A stretch of 64,000 nt of DNA from Gonocerus acuteangulatus (Eukaryota > Arthropoda > Insecta > Hemiptera > Coreidae), in NCBI GenBank assembly GCA_946811695.1, contig OX328127.1, positions 50,658,274-50,722,273 of the forward strand, in the 5' to 3' direction. Below the pieces are notes generated by a model. The model made no database searches and had not been told where the DNA came from. It saw only the letters and a list, made by a program, of their open reading frames with translations. Within the stretch, counting starts at the first letter, position 1; every line of letters begins with the position of its first letter. Positions 35,920 through 46,390 of the stretch are shown here, in pieces. Both the position numbers and the translations under genes were made by a program.

Positions 35920-36016
35920 GAAGCTTGCCCTAGTTGAAAAATTGATGGATATGTTAGTACTGCCACCTCCTTACAGCGATGGGGAGAATTCGTCCATAGA
36001 AATGTTTTTACATTAA
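35920..36016 (+). CDS. EFCAB10: EFCAB10-like gene, last coding exon
   Basis: It follows the acceptor TTTTTACAG| and completes the Ala codon from the exon ending at 29689. It then encodes KLALVEKLMDMLVLPPPYSD, GENSSIEMFLH and a TAA stop at 36014-36016. An ATTAAA that could serve as a polyadenylation signal is at 36049-36054. The four exons together give 159 codons with no internal stop. This C-terminal tail is the least conserved part, so the assignment rests on phase, acceptor quality and position. An I-clade LINE begins about 290 bp downstream. Confidence 0.6.
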
Positions 36017-36304
36017 ATGAACTAATCAAGTAAGATCAAAATATTTTAATTAAAGGAGCAAAGTATTCATTATGAACGGATTTTGTATTCTCATTTTATA
36101 CTGTAATCGTGTGCCTCAAGAAGGACTTCTTTTCCCTTCATCGAGAAACAACCCCTAAGAAGGCTAGGAATTAGGAAGAAAACCGACATTGTTCATTTTA
36201 AGACTTTTCCCGTCTTTGTCTATTTAATTCATTAATCCTTCCGACTTCGGACAGCGGTTCAATGTTAAATATCACTTACTCTGTTATAAGAGCCAAACGC
36301 CAAA

Positions 36305-39300
36305 TTTGCGGTACACCAACAAATAATAAATTGGCACACTTTCTAGCATTGATTTATCCATAACTGTTCCCCGGCTCTCTCCCTGTTTCACGTGGACAGT
36401 GTCGGGGGATAATTATGGCAGTGATCACTTCCCGATTACAATAGAGACAGTTGACAGAATTCCACAATCCCATCCCTGCCCTAGATGGAAACTGAAAGAA
36501 GCTAATTGGCAGCTGTTTCAGGATCTAGCTGATCTTACGAAAATAAACATTTATCATCATGATATCAACATAGTAATAAAATCTATAAATGAATCGATAA
36601 TAGATTCCGCAAATCAAGCTATACCCAAGACCAAACCCCGTGCTAAAAAGGTTCTTGTTCCTTGGTGGTCCGCGGACTGTGATAGAGCCGTCAAGAATTG
36701 GAAAAAGGCCCTCCGTAAATTTAAATCAAGACCATGCTCAGTTTCTCTTGAGGCTTACAAGCGTGCCAGGACCCACGCTAGGTTTATTGTAAAACAAAGT
36801 AAAAGAAAATCATGGCAAGCCTTCGTATCCACAATTAAAATTAGTACACCCTCATCCCAAGTATGGGAAACGATTAGGAAGATTGAAGGACGCAGTTTCC
36901 CAAAATCAATAAATAAAATAAATCATAATAATGACCAATTTACTGAACCATACTCCATAGCAAATATTTTAGGAAATTACTTTCAAAATAATTCATCCTC
37001 CATTCACTATTCTGAAGAATTTTTACGTATTAAAAATGTTGAAGAAGCTAAACCATTAATAATTAATTACGAACCAAATAATCCGCTCAATTTATCTTTT
37101 ACAATCAATGAATTCAACTTAGCTCTAAATTCCCGCAATGAAACTACCCCCGGCATAGATCAAATAGCATAACTATGATTAAAAATTTATCCATGCAAAG
37201 TAAAATGACTATGTTAAGTGTTTTCAACCGTATCTATTCCAAATGTGAATTGCCGAACGAATGCAGGCTTGCCATTATTGTTCCAATTTTGAAAAATAAT
37301 AAACCGGCAGACAAGTTACTAGTTACCGTCCTATATCTCTCACATCTTCGCTCTGCAAACTTTTGGAGAAACTGGTGGTTAAAAGACTTCAATGGTACTT
37401 GGAATCACATAGTTTACTCCATCCTTGGCAGAGTGGATTTAGAGAGAACAGGAGTACTACAGATAACTTAGTGGGCCTGGAAAATGCCGTTCATAACGCT
37501 TTCAAGGCTAAGATGAAACTACTAGCTGTTTTTGTTGACGTGGAAAGCGCATTTGATCGCGCGTGGAGACGGCATATTTTAAATTCTCTTGCAAGGTATG
37601 GTGTAAATGGGAGTACGTTGATGTTTATAAAGAATTTTTTAGAAGATCGATCATTCTATGTTAGATGCAGGTCTGTTTTCTCTGATATGTTTGCTCAGGA
37701 GAATGGTGTTCCTCAGGGAAGTGTGTTGAGTGCAACACTGTTCTGCGTCGCCATTAATGAGGTACTTAACAGTGTGCAGGCTCCGGTTTTGGGAATGTTG
37801 TATGCCGACGACTTAACAATATACTGTGCCCATAACAGTGTTGCTTACTGTTTTCAAGAAATTCAACGAGCCCTTTTGAATGTTTCTACCTGGCTCAATC
37901 GGAGTGGTTTCAAAATTTCAACATCAAAATCAGTGGGTCTACTTTTTAGTAGACGTAGAATAATGCAGTTGCCTCCTCTTGATATAGATGGGGTGGAAAT
38001 CCATATTCAACCTGAAGTCCGATTCTTAGGACTAACCTTTAACTACACACTTTCATGGGCACCGTACTTAAGAGAATTGAAGAAAAAATGCTTGAACTCG
38101 TTGAATTTCTTGAAAGTACTAAGCAATACGAAATGGGGAGCTGATCGGAAGAGTATGATAATGCTTTATAGAAGTTTAATTAGATCGAAATTGGGCTATG
38201 GATGTGTATGGATGTGTTCCGGACGAGTCCCATAAATAGTATTATGGTAGATGCTGGTGAGCCCCCTTTGCAGTATCGAAGAGATTATCTGCCCTTATCT
38301 TACTTTGTGAAAGTTATCACATCTCCTTATCATCCTTTAAGTCAGAACTTCAGGTACATGTACTCTAATCAAAACAACATTTTCATTAACAGCAACCAAT
38401 TTATCCACAGATCCATAAGATTACTATCAGATCTGGATTTCGATCTAAACAAACTTCATCAGCTGGCATTTCCAAATCTCGAGCCTTGGACTCTTCACGC
38501 TCCTAAAATTGATCTTTCACTGACCAGATATATCAAGGGAGACACCGTTCCTACAATATTTCAAGCTGAATTCAATAGAATCATGTTGAAGTATGCAGGA
38601 GCAACAGAGGTATTCACAGATGGCTCTAAAACTACTGACGGCGTAGGATGTGCGATAGTTTGTAATGCCAGAACACAAATGTTGTCTCTCCAGAATTTAA
38701 GTTCAATATACACAGCGGAATTACTTGCAATAAGCAAAGCGGTTAATATTTCATCTGAAAATAATAGTAACTTGGTGATATACACTGATTCTCTATCTTC
38801 TCTCCTTTCATTACAATACTTCTATTCCTGAAATACGATCATTTCAGACATCATTAAGGGAATAGATTTGCATTACCAAAGAAACCATCATGTTACTCTC
38901 TGCTGGATCCCTAGCCACAATGGTATAAGTGGTAGTGATAAAGCGGATGTAGCAGCCAAGCAAGCTATTAAAGAAGGCATTCCTTACTCGTACATCCTGC
39001 CGTCAGATGCTGTGGCACATCTAAAATACCAAATTTTCTCAAAGTGGAAATATGAATGGTTCCAAAATAGAGAAAATAAGTTGAGGGAGATTAAATCCAC
39101 AACCTCGGCATGGAAAACCTCATCTCAAGACACTAGGCGAGATGAGGTGTTTCTGTCCAGGATTAGAATTGGACATACTAATCTCACTCATGCATATTTA
39201 TTTAAAAAAGAATTAAGGCCTGAATGCAGAGCTTGTGGCGAATATCTTACTATCAAACACATTTTAACTGAATGCAGAGCCTACGAATCCGCTCGGAACC

Positions 39301-39480
39301 AAATGGACATTCATGTTCCTCTCTGTGATATACTTGGAGACGACCATGAATCAAGCCAGAGAGCGTTGAGTTTTTTGAGAGCCAATGAGCTATTTAATAA
39401 AATATAATAAGCAATTATTTACAAAAAAAAAATAATAAAAATAATAATAATTTAAATATTAAAATATAAAACATTTCAGA
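36305..39480 (+). mobile_element. Non-LTR retrotransposon, I-clade-like, with RNase H, defective
   Basis: It is 5'-truncated within the endonuclease (SGDNYGSDHFPI is the C-terminal SDH box, about 36405). It continues through a linker, reverse transcriptase (ENGVPQGSVLSATLFCVAIN; LYADDLTIY at about 37800), RNase H (FTDGSKTTDGVG, then YTDSLSSL and WIPSHNGISGSDKADVAAKQ) and a C-terminal Cys/His motif (CRACGEYLTIKHILTEC). An RNase H after RT and a TAA/AATA-rich 3' tail (about 39420-39470) fit the I clade. Breaks include a TAA at about 37170, frameshifts near 37320-37370 and 38215, and a TGA at about 38829. The copy is inactive. Confidence 0.85.
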
Positions 39481-39587
39481 TCATTAGTTTCAATATTAGT
39501 GTATTTTGCTTTCAATAACTATTTTTTGTCTCATTATTATTTTTTCCTCTAATACACTTTGATTTACTTAGGCAACAATTTCAGATT

Positions 39588-39626
<39 letters not shown>

Positions 39627-40258
39627 TAAAGATGGAATGGTTGGGATTCGGCTAAATAAACCTCAATATGATTTCGTTTTAAAAAATCTATATTTCGGAC
39701 GTTTCGGCTACTCATTGGTAGCCTTCGTCAGCTAAAATGACAAAAAAAAAAAGAAATTAATACAAAAACAAAAAAAATTATGATTGTGATAGGTAACAGA
39801 GCTATAGATACAATTAACTTATAAAAGAACATATCGTCTTAAATTCTTATAATGAAAAAGTAAATAGGTACAATAATTGATTTTAATAGTAATTAGTAAC
39901 GTTAATTGATTTTACAAAGAAATAAGAAACTACATACCAATGACAAATATAGTAGCTAATAGTAACATTAATTAATTTTACAAAGAAATAAGATACTACA
40001 TACCAATAGAAATGCCGAGCGGCAGAGGAAGACCAAGGTTGGCAATTAAGTAACCATTGTAGAGTGTCTAAGGAGAAAAGGAATCTACTGGGGTATAAGT
40101 AAGTGAAAACAGCAAGTGGTGGGGGAAATGTCGGTAAGGATCAAAAAGCAGTTTTATGACATGTCGGTAAGGATCAAAAGGCATGTTTGTGACATATTTA
40201 TGACAGGAAAGGAGAAAAAGGTGTTAATGGAAGGATACCCAAGGGGCATGGTAAAAAT

Positions 40259-41395
40259 CTAGGTGGGAGGTCGGGAGAGTATTTGGAAAATATTAGCGTA
40301 CATAGGAGAAATGCCTTGTTGGTCAGTTTTGTAGTTTATATTGTTTTTGTTTAAGTTTATGTGTACACATTCCGAGATCTGTAGACTTTTTTTGTTTCGT
40401 TGTGTAGAAAGAATTTTCGTGTCGTCGAAGTTAAAAGTGTGTTTTTGTGTAATGGCGTGTTTTGCAAGTGCAGATTTATCTATTTCTTTATTAGTGATGG
40501 TTCGTTTATGTTGTGTAAGACGTGAGTGAATGTCATTTATGGTTTCTCCTATGTATACACCATTACAGGAAGGGGTTTGACAAGGGACTTGGTAAACACA
40601 ACGGGTGGTTTGTTCAAAAGGGATGGGATCTTTGAGTTTGGTATAGAGGGTTTTGAGCTTGTTGGTAGTTTTCAAACCAAAATTTAGGGAAGGGTAGGAT
40701 TTATTTATTGTCTTTGTAAGTTTATCAGTCAGTCCAGGTGTAAATGGTAGAGATCGGAACATTTGGTAACTGGGAGTTAGGGAAGAATTGGGAGAGACAG
40801 TGTTGGAAGGTTGGGATTTTACTTTTTTAACAAGGGATTTTATGAGGTTGGGGGGAAATTGGTTGCGTGCCAATATATCTGAGGCGATATTAATATTTTT
40901 ATTGTGGAAGGAAGCATGGGATAGGGAGAGGACTCGGCGGAGGAGATTTCTGGCTACATTAATCTTGAGGTGGTAAGGATGGGATGAATGAAAATTAAGT
41001 AACCGTCCCGAGTACGTGGGTTTGGTGTACCAGTCAGTAATAATAGTACCGTCAGTCTGTCTAATTAGGAAGATGTCCAAGTATGGGAGCTGTCTGTCCT
41101 GTTCTATTTCGACTGTGAATTGAAGCCTAGGGTAAAAGGAATTGAAACAGGTAAGTATGTCTGTTAGTCTGTTTGGGTTAATCATCAGCAAAAGATCATC
41201 TACGTATTTGCAGATGAATGAGATGTCATGGGGAAACTGTGGGACGAGGGAGTTGAGAAGATCGTTGAGAAGGATTGAGGATAAATCGGGTGCAAGACAA
41301 TTGCCCATGGCTAGACCTTCAATTTGTTTATAGAATTCCCCATCATATTTAAAAAAACCGCTGTTAACACAAAGTTTTAGACTTTCTATAAACAA
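40259..41395 (-). pseudogene. Penelope reverse transcriptase (C-terminal part) with GIY-YIG endonuclease
   Basis: The 378-codon frame starts within RT: MFIESLKLCVNSGFFKYDGE, then EGLAMGNCLAPDLSSILLN, and YVDD at residues 64-67. After the RT thumb and a linker comes a GIY-YIG nuclease domain (CNGVYIGETINDIHSRLTQH), the hallmark of canonical Penelope elements, followed by SALAKHAITQKHTFNFDD. The frame is open to its stop at 40259. Its start is not a true start, since the N-terminal half lies in a separate frame at 41471-42072. Confidence 0.9.
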
Positions 41396-41470
41396 ATCAA
41401 AGGATAGAGGGCTATGGAGGTGTAGGGTGGGCCAATGGTTTTCGATTATTTCTAGCGTTTTGGCTAGACG

Positions 41471-42072
41471 CTAGTGAATAAGGACGTTAGTGAATAAGGA
41501 TGTGGCATCAATGGAAACTAAAATGTGGCCGTGGGGAATGGTTAGGTTGGATAATTTAGAAATTAGGTCAAAGGAATTTTTTATATCATAGGGATTATTA
41601 TGGCTAAGTATTTGTAATGAGGGAAGAAGAAATTTACTGAGACTGGAAGAGAGAGAATCTATATTGGCAATGATGGGAAGAAGGGGATTACCAAGTTTGT
41701 GGATTTTGGGAAGGCCATAGGCTCGCGGTGGGAGGGAATTGTGGGAAATTAAGAAGGACTTAGTGGATTTGTCGATTTCGTTAGAGTTAAAAAGTTTGTG
41801 AATGTGTTCGTTGAATTTTCGTTCTTGTATTTTCGTAATGTCCTTAGGAATGGGTAAGTATGTATTGGTGTCGTTCAATAAGTTGGTCATTTTTTCATTG
41901 TATTCTGTTCTGTCCATGATGACGGTCGTGTTTCCCTTGTCGGATTTAGTACATATTATATGTTGTTCATGTGTACGTAAGAAAGTTTTGGTGTGTTTTA
42001 GGTCTTTGTAAAATTCAGTGGAAAGGTGGGAGTGGCTGGGAGAAGGAATTTGCAAGAAATTGGTGATGCCAT
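41471..42072 (-). pseudogene. Penelope protein, N-terminal RT region
   Basis: The frame encodes CTKSDKGNTTVIMDRTEYNE, PRAYGLPKIHK and LVSIDATSLFTNV, the conserved N-terminal and palm blocks of Penelope RT (KGN...V; YGLPKIHK; D-x-x-SL-x-TNV). It ends in a stop shortly after the first catalytic Asp. About 75 bp of frame-disrupted sequence separate it from the 40259-41395 frame. The upstream part of the gene continues at 45921-46030 beyond the Gypsy insertion. Confidence 0.85.
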
Positions 42073-42202
42073 TGTTAAGTGTATAGGATTTACAACTTAC
42101 AGAATGAATTGCAGTTTTCAATTGCGAGAGAACACTTAATAATGTTTTATTTATTTTTTTAAAACATGTGTTTTTTTGGGGGGTTATCTGATAACCGCTA
42201 CA
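42073..42202 (-). repeat. Gypsy (CsRn1-like) 3' LTR
   Basis: 130 bp, TG...CA. It differs from the other LTR by about one base in a T/G run. The purine tract on the minus strand (GGGAGGGGAATCC, 42203-42216) abuts it. Confidence 0.9.
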
Positions 42203-43222
42203 GGATTCCCCTCCCAGATGACGGAGTCAGAGAAGCTGACTGTGAAACTCGTTTCACGGTTCTCCCGGAACGGGTCCTGTAGGGCTCTTGAGTTGGCGGT
42301 GGCGTTTGAGACTGCGTTTTTGGGAGAACTGGTGGTGTGTCCTGAGTCTGTTCGGACGGAAGAAACGCAGGCTTAAGCCGGTCTATCGATATGGTGGCTT
42401 GGCGGCCTGGGAGTTGCACTTCGAAGTACTTGTCGTGTCGTTGGAGAACTCTGTGTGGTCCGGAGTATGGTGGTGTCAGCGGACGTCGGGCACAGTCTTC
42501 CCTGATGAACACATGCGTGCAGTTCTGCAACTCCTGGTGTACGTAGGTCTTCTTAGTGCTCTCCTTATACTCGGCTGGTCGAAGGGTGCGAAGATGTTCC
42601 TTCAGCTCCTGCAGGAGTACGTGTGGATCTTCCGCGGTCGTGTGTTGCTCCAAGAATTCGCCTGGCAATCTTATGGGACAACCGTAGACTGCTTCAGCTA
42701 TGCTCGATGAAGTATCATCTCGTAGGCTGGCTCTGAGTCCGAGGAGTACTGTTGGCAATATGCGGGTCCAATTGTTGCTGTCAAGGTGTGCTGTAATGGC
42801 GGCTTTGAGTGTCCGGTGCCATCGTTCTATGCATCCGTTAGCTTGGGGATGATAAGCTAACGGATGCGCGCTAAAGTTGTGCGACCTTTCTCGATTCCCA
42901 GAAGTGAAGTCAGCTGATGAAAAAGCTGGGATTCATATTGCCGGCCTTAATCGGTGGTTATTCTTGAGGGAACGCCGAATCGGCAGATCCAACCAGTGTA
43001 GAATGCGCTTGAGACGGTTTCGGCTGTGATGTCACGTAATGGTATTGCTTCTGTCCATCTGGTTTGACGGTCTATCATCGTGAGACAGTAACGGTGGCCG
43101 TCGGAGGGTGGTAGTGGGCCAATTAAATCTAAGTGGAAGCGAGTGGCAGCTGGGAATGTTCCAGGAGGTGCATGGGTATGCCGGTGTATCTTACTCTTCT
43201 GGCAAGCGATACAGCACTTAGC
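42198..43222 (-). pseudogene. Gypsy integrase core and C-terminus
   Basis: Minus-strand pieces encode [20 protein letters not shown] (first catalytic Asp), [10 protein letters not shown] (second Asp), then after a frameshift AYHPQANGCIERWHRTLK, which retains the catalytic Glu. A C-terminal region follows (VLLGLRASLRDD ... LPTVLL; YGCPIRLPGEF). Compared with the sibling fragment at 43223-43291, this copy lacks three codons just before the LDLIGP motif. A perfect 14-bp inverted repeat (42831-42844 / 42854-42867) falls inside the coding sequence. Confidence 0.85.
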
Positions 43223-43403
43223 CCATGCACCTCCTGGAACATTCCCAGCTGCCACTCGCTTTCAGCATGTCCACTTAGATTTAATTGGCCCACTAGCGGT
43301 TATCAGATAACCCCCAAAAAAAACACATGTTTTAAAAAAATAAATAAAACATTATTAAGTGTTCTCTCGCAATTGAAAACTGCAATTCATTCTGTAAGTT
43401 GTA
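43223..43403 (+). repeat. Inverted fragment of a sibling Gypsy copy (integrase joined to LTR)
   Basis: 43223-43292 is the inverted counterpart of 43116-43175 (integrase), but with nine extra bases (TTCAGCATG) that fit the normal RF-x-HVH-LDLIGP integrase phrase. It is joined by a deletion to about 110 bp of LTR (about 43294-43403) in plus orientation. This fragment replaces the RNase H and integrase N-terminal coding region. It must come from a separate, more intact copy or predate the nine-base loss. Confidence 0.8.
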
Positions 43404-45108
43404 AGACAGCGCCTAGACCGACGTCAGATGCGTCGCATGCGAGTGAGATCTCTGCGTCTGGGTTCGGATGGACGAGCTCAGTTGCTTCAGCAAGGTTCTT
43501 CTTGGTGTCTTCGAAAGCCTTGAGCGTTTCTTCGTTCCAATTGATTGGAGTTTTGTCATTTTTCTTGACCTGATGGAGAAGTCCGTTGAGAGGTTGTTGG
43601 ATTGATGCTGCGTGGCGAAGACAAGGTCGGTAGAAATTCACCATGCCCATAAAGCGCCGAAGTTCTCGAACGTCCTTGGGAAGTGGGAATTCTAGGACAG
43701 CCTTAACTTTGTCTTCCAGAGGTGTGATGCCAGATGGTGTTAGATGGAATCCAAGGAAATCGAGCTCTGGAACACCGAAGACGCATTTCGATGGGTTCAC
43801 AGCGATGCCGTTCATGTCGAGACGACGAAGTACTTCTCTGATGTGAGCTTCATGTTGTCCCTCGTTGTCCGAAGCGATCAAGAAGTCGTCAAGAAACTTG
43901 AAGAGAAAGGGTAGGTCTCGGAATTGGTTGTCGACGAAACGCTGGAAGCTTTGATCTGCGTTCTTCAGTCCAAAACTCATCCTGTTGTATTCAATAAGGC
44001 CAAATGGGGTAATAATGGCAGTTTTCTCTCGATCTTCTACTGCTATCGGTATATGATAGTAAGCCTTGCGGAGATCTATTTTGGAGAAGATCTTCTTGCC
44101 ATGTATCTCCATTGTGAAGTCTCGAAGATTGGGTATTCCATATCGATCGGGAATAGTGATGGCGTTCAGGGCTCGATAGTCTCCACACAATCGGAGAGTA
44201 CCATCTTTTTTCTTCACTACGTGGAGTGGACTGGACCATGGACTTTTGGAAGGTTGGCATATTCCGCTGTCGATGAGCTCCTGGATCTCCTTTTTGACTT
44301 CCTGGTAAATTCCTGGAGGCAAACGGCGGCATTTAGCCGTGACAGGTCGTCCTTTGGTCTCTATATGATGCTCCACTGTTGAATTGGATGGTCCACGGAT
44401 GGGAGTGACCTGAGTGACGGTAGGGAATTCACCTAGGATGCGGGCAAATCGATTATCGGCTGGAAAGATGGAGAAGGTTGGTATTTCTGCTGAGGATATG
44501 GTACCTACAATGCTACGTCCTGAGTGCTGGTCGATCAGTCTCCTGTTTCTTAAGTCCACAGTAAGCTGATGCCAGTAGAGAAAATCAGCACCTAATATAG
44601 CCTTGGCGACGTCGGCTAAGACAAAGGTCCACTTGAGAGGTTTTCTGAGTCCTAAGTCGACATATCGAGTGATTTCACCGAAGGTTGGAATCGGGGAGTT
44701 GTTGGCTGCTATTAAGGTGAAATCAGATGGAGTCTGACGCCGTCCTTTGGGCACAGGGAGAAGAGATATGCATGCTCCTGTGTCAATGAGGAAGGGCTGA
44801 CCAGTGGTTCTGTCCGTCAGAAATAGGCGGCGGTGCTGCTGGGTTGTGAAAGTTTCCGCCGCAACTTTCACATTTCCGAGTTTAAAGCTGGCTCTTCGGA
44901 TTTCCAGTTGCAAGGTTGTGTGCAGCGTCGGGCTTTCTCGCGGAATCTCTGGTGGTAATAGCAGGTATCGCGCGACTGGGATCGAGGGAGATTGACTTGA
45001 TTCCGGCTGCTGCTGGAGCTTCTTTCGCAGTTCTTCATCTTCAGAAAGCGTAGGATCTCGTCTACGTCGCGGCGTAGAGCTCCGAAATCTTCGGTTGGTT
45101 GCTCGCAT
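43387..45108 (-). pseudogene. pol: Gypsy pol: protease, reverse transcriptase, start of RNase H
   Basis: The 573-codon frame has a protease site FLIDTGACISLLPV and an RT with SPWSSPLHVVKKKDGTLRLC, FSKIDLRKAYYHIPI, FGLKNADQSFQRFVD and FLDD as the catalytic box. It then has PLPKDVRELRRFMGMVNFYR and an RNase H start CDASDVGLGAVLQ, after which homology stops at the junction with the inverted fragment. It overlaps the gag frame by about 240 nt. FLDD in place of YIDD/YVDD occurs in several Gypsy lineages. Confidence 0.92.
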
Positions 45109-45731
45109 CTGTTCGTGACTGATGTGGTAGTTGCGGAAGACTTGTTTGGGCGAGGTTCTGACATGTCTCGAATAGCGTACGTTTCAGCTGACGGGGATAC
45201 CTCCAAGATCTTGTCGGCTACTTCTGCCAGTTTTTGGATGTCAGTGTGGCCTGTGGAAATGAGGATGGGACGAATTCGTGGGGGTAAATTCTTCATCCAC
45301 AGGGTGCTAATAAATCCGTTTGATACATCGGAGCCAGCTAATTGTTGTATTTTTCTGAGGAGCTGTGAAGGAGTCTGGTCTCCGAGTGGCATTTCTTCTA
45401 ACAGCTTGCTAGTTCTACGTGTTTCGGATTCTCCGAACGTGTTGATGAGCCTAGCTTTAAGGTCCTCGTATGGTTGCTCAGTCGGTTGGAGGACGATATC
45501 TGAGACATGGCTAAGAACATCCAGATCGAGATTCGGTATGACGAGCTGGAATTTTTTTAGACTCGATGTTACGCGGGATGTCGCAAATACAGCCTCGATC
45601 GTCGCGAACCATAAAGTCGGGTTCTGTTTCCAGAATGTCGGTAGTCTTGAACTCGGCCCTTGGTAGAAACTAACCTCAGGCTGGGTTTCATGGAGATCTG
45701 TATCGGACGTAGATGAGTTTTTTTTGGACAT
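44868..45731 (-). CDS. gag: Gypsy Gag with CHHC-type finger
   Basis: The 287-codon frame starts MSKKNSSTSDTD. The central capsid-like region has FYQGPSSRLPTFWKQNPTLW and RLINTFGESETRRTSKLLEE. Near the end is CYYHQRFREKARRCTQPCNW, the C-x2-H-x(9-10)-C-x3-C type motif typical of CsRn1-group Gag, not the CCHC knuckle. The start lies 19 bp inside the primer-binding site. It is the best preserved gene of the element, but with pol broken the element is not autonomous. Confidence 0.88.
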   Translation of the reverse strand: MSKKNSSTSDTDLHETQPEVSFYQGPSSRLPTFWKQNPTLWFATIEAVFATSRVTSSLKKFQLVIPNLDLDVLSHVSDIVLQPTEQPYEDLKARLINTFGESETRRTSKLLEEMPLGDQTPSQLLRKIQQLAGSDVSNGFISTLWMKNLPPRIRPILISTGHTDIQKLAEVADKILEVSPSAETYAIRDMSEPRPNKSSATTTSVTNRCEQPTEDFGALRRDVDEILRFLKMKNCERSSSSSRNQVNLPRSQSRDTCYYHQRFREKARRCTQPCNWKSEEPALNSEM

Positions 45732-45751
45732 GACGAACGGCGAGAAGTGAA

Positions 45752-45790
45752 ATCAGAAGGTTGCGTGTTCAAATCACGTCGGGGTCACCA
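45752..45790 (-). promoter_or_regulatory. Primer-binding site: 39-nt match to tRNA-Trp 3' half
   Basis: The plus strand here equals, as I know the sequence, the 3' half of eukaryotic tRNA-Trp(CCA) from just after the anticodon to the 3' end: ATCAGAAGGTTGCGTGTTCA, then AATCACGTCGGGGTCA plus the post-transcriptional CCA. The minus strand therefore begins TGGTGACCCCGACGTG, one base after the 5' LTR. Gypsy primer sites are normally about 11-18 nt; here the match runs to 39. Confidence 0.85.
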
Positions 45791-45791
45791 A

Positions 45792-45920
45792 TGTTAAGTG
45801 TATAGGATTTACAACTTACAGAATGAATTGCAGTTTTCAATTGCGAGAGAACACTTAATAATGTTTTATTTATTTTTTTAAAACATGTGTTTTTTGGGGG
45901 GTTATCTGATAACCGCTACA
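45792..45920 (-). repeat. Gypsy (CsRn1-like) 5' LTR
   Basis: 129 bp, TG...CA on either strand. It contains a near-palindrome GGTTATCTGATAACC next to its edge. It is followed by the CCAT target duplication at 45921-45924. Confidence 0.9.
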
Positions 45921-46030
45921 CCATTAACTAATTTAGAGCGGGTTTGGTCTTCCTCTTTACAAGGAACGGTTTGTAGTATGTATTCTACATCGGTAATTAT
46001 TTTGGGAACAACAATACCTGGTGTAGGAGG
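45921..46030 (-). pseudogene. Penelope protein, segment upstream of the Gypsy insertion
   Basis: The minus strand encodes PPTPGIVVPKIITDVEYILQ and TVPCKEEDQTRSKLVNG, continuing directly into the 42072 side once the LTR element and one CCAT are disregarded. The homology stops abruptly at 46030, where a plus-strand PLE fragment begins. Confidence 0.75.
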
Positions 46031-46390
46031 TAAAGAAATCTCCTCCGCCGAGTCCTCTCCCTATCCCATGCTTCCTTCCACAATAAAAATATTAATATCG
46101 CCTCAGACATATTGGCACGCAACCAATTTCCCCCAAACCTCATAAAATCCCTTGTTAAAAAAGTAAAATCCCAACCTTCCAACACTGTCTCTCCCAATTC
46201 TTCCCTAACTCCCAGTTACCAAATAATCGAAAACCATTGGCCCACCCTACACCTCCATAGCCCTCTATCCTTTGATTTGTTTATAGAAAGTCTAAAACTT
46301 TGTGTTAACAGCGGTTTTTTTAAATATGATGGGAAATTATATAAACAAATTGAAGGTCTAGCCATGGGCAATTGTCTTGCACCTTGCAAT
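46031..46390 (+). pseudogene. Rearranged plus-strand Penelope fragment
   Basis: Two blocks of the PLE protein are present in swapped order. First comes the thumb/linker block (LSLSHASFHNKNINI ... ARNQFPPNLIKSLVKKVKSQ ... SSLTPSYQ). It is joined to the earlier palm block (IIENHWPTLHLHSPLSFDLF ... EGLAMGNCLAP). The fragment is opposite in orientation to the main PLE gene and ends where the right terminal arm begins. Confidence 0.8.

Larger units (their letters stand above)
42073..45920 (-). mobile_element. Ty3/Gypsy LTR retrotransposon, CsRn1-like, inside the Penelope element
   Basis: LTRs of 129-130 bp (42073-42202 and 45792-45920) begin TG and end CA. They are flanked by a perfect 4-bp target duplication CCAT (42069-42072 and 45921-45924). 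On the minus strand the order is LTR, tRNA-Trp primer site, gag, protease-RT, partial RNase H, [inverted fragment 43223-43403], integrase core, purine tract, LTR. Use of tRNA-Trp and a CHHC-type Gag finger point to the CsRn1 group. RNase H and the integrase N-terminus are largely deleted, so the copy is defective. Confidence 0.92.
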
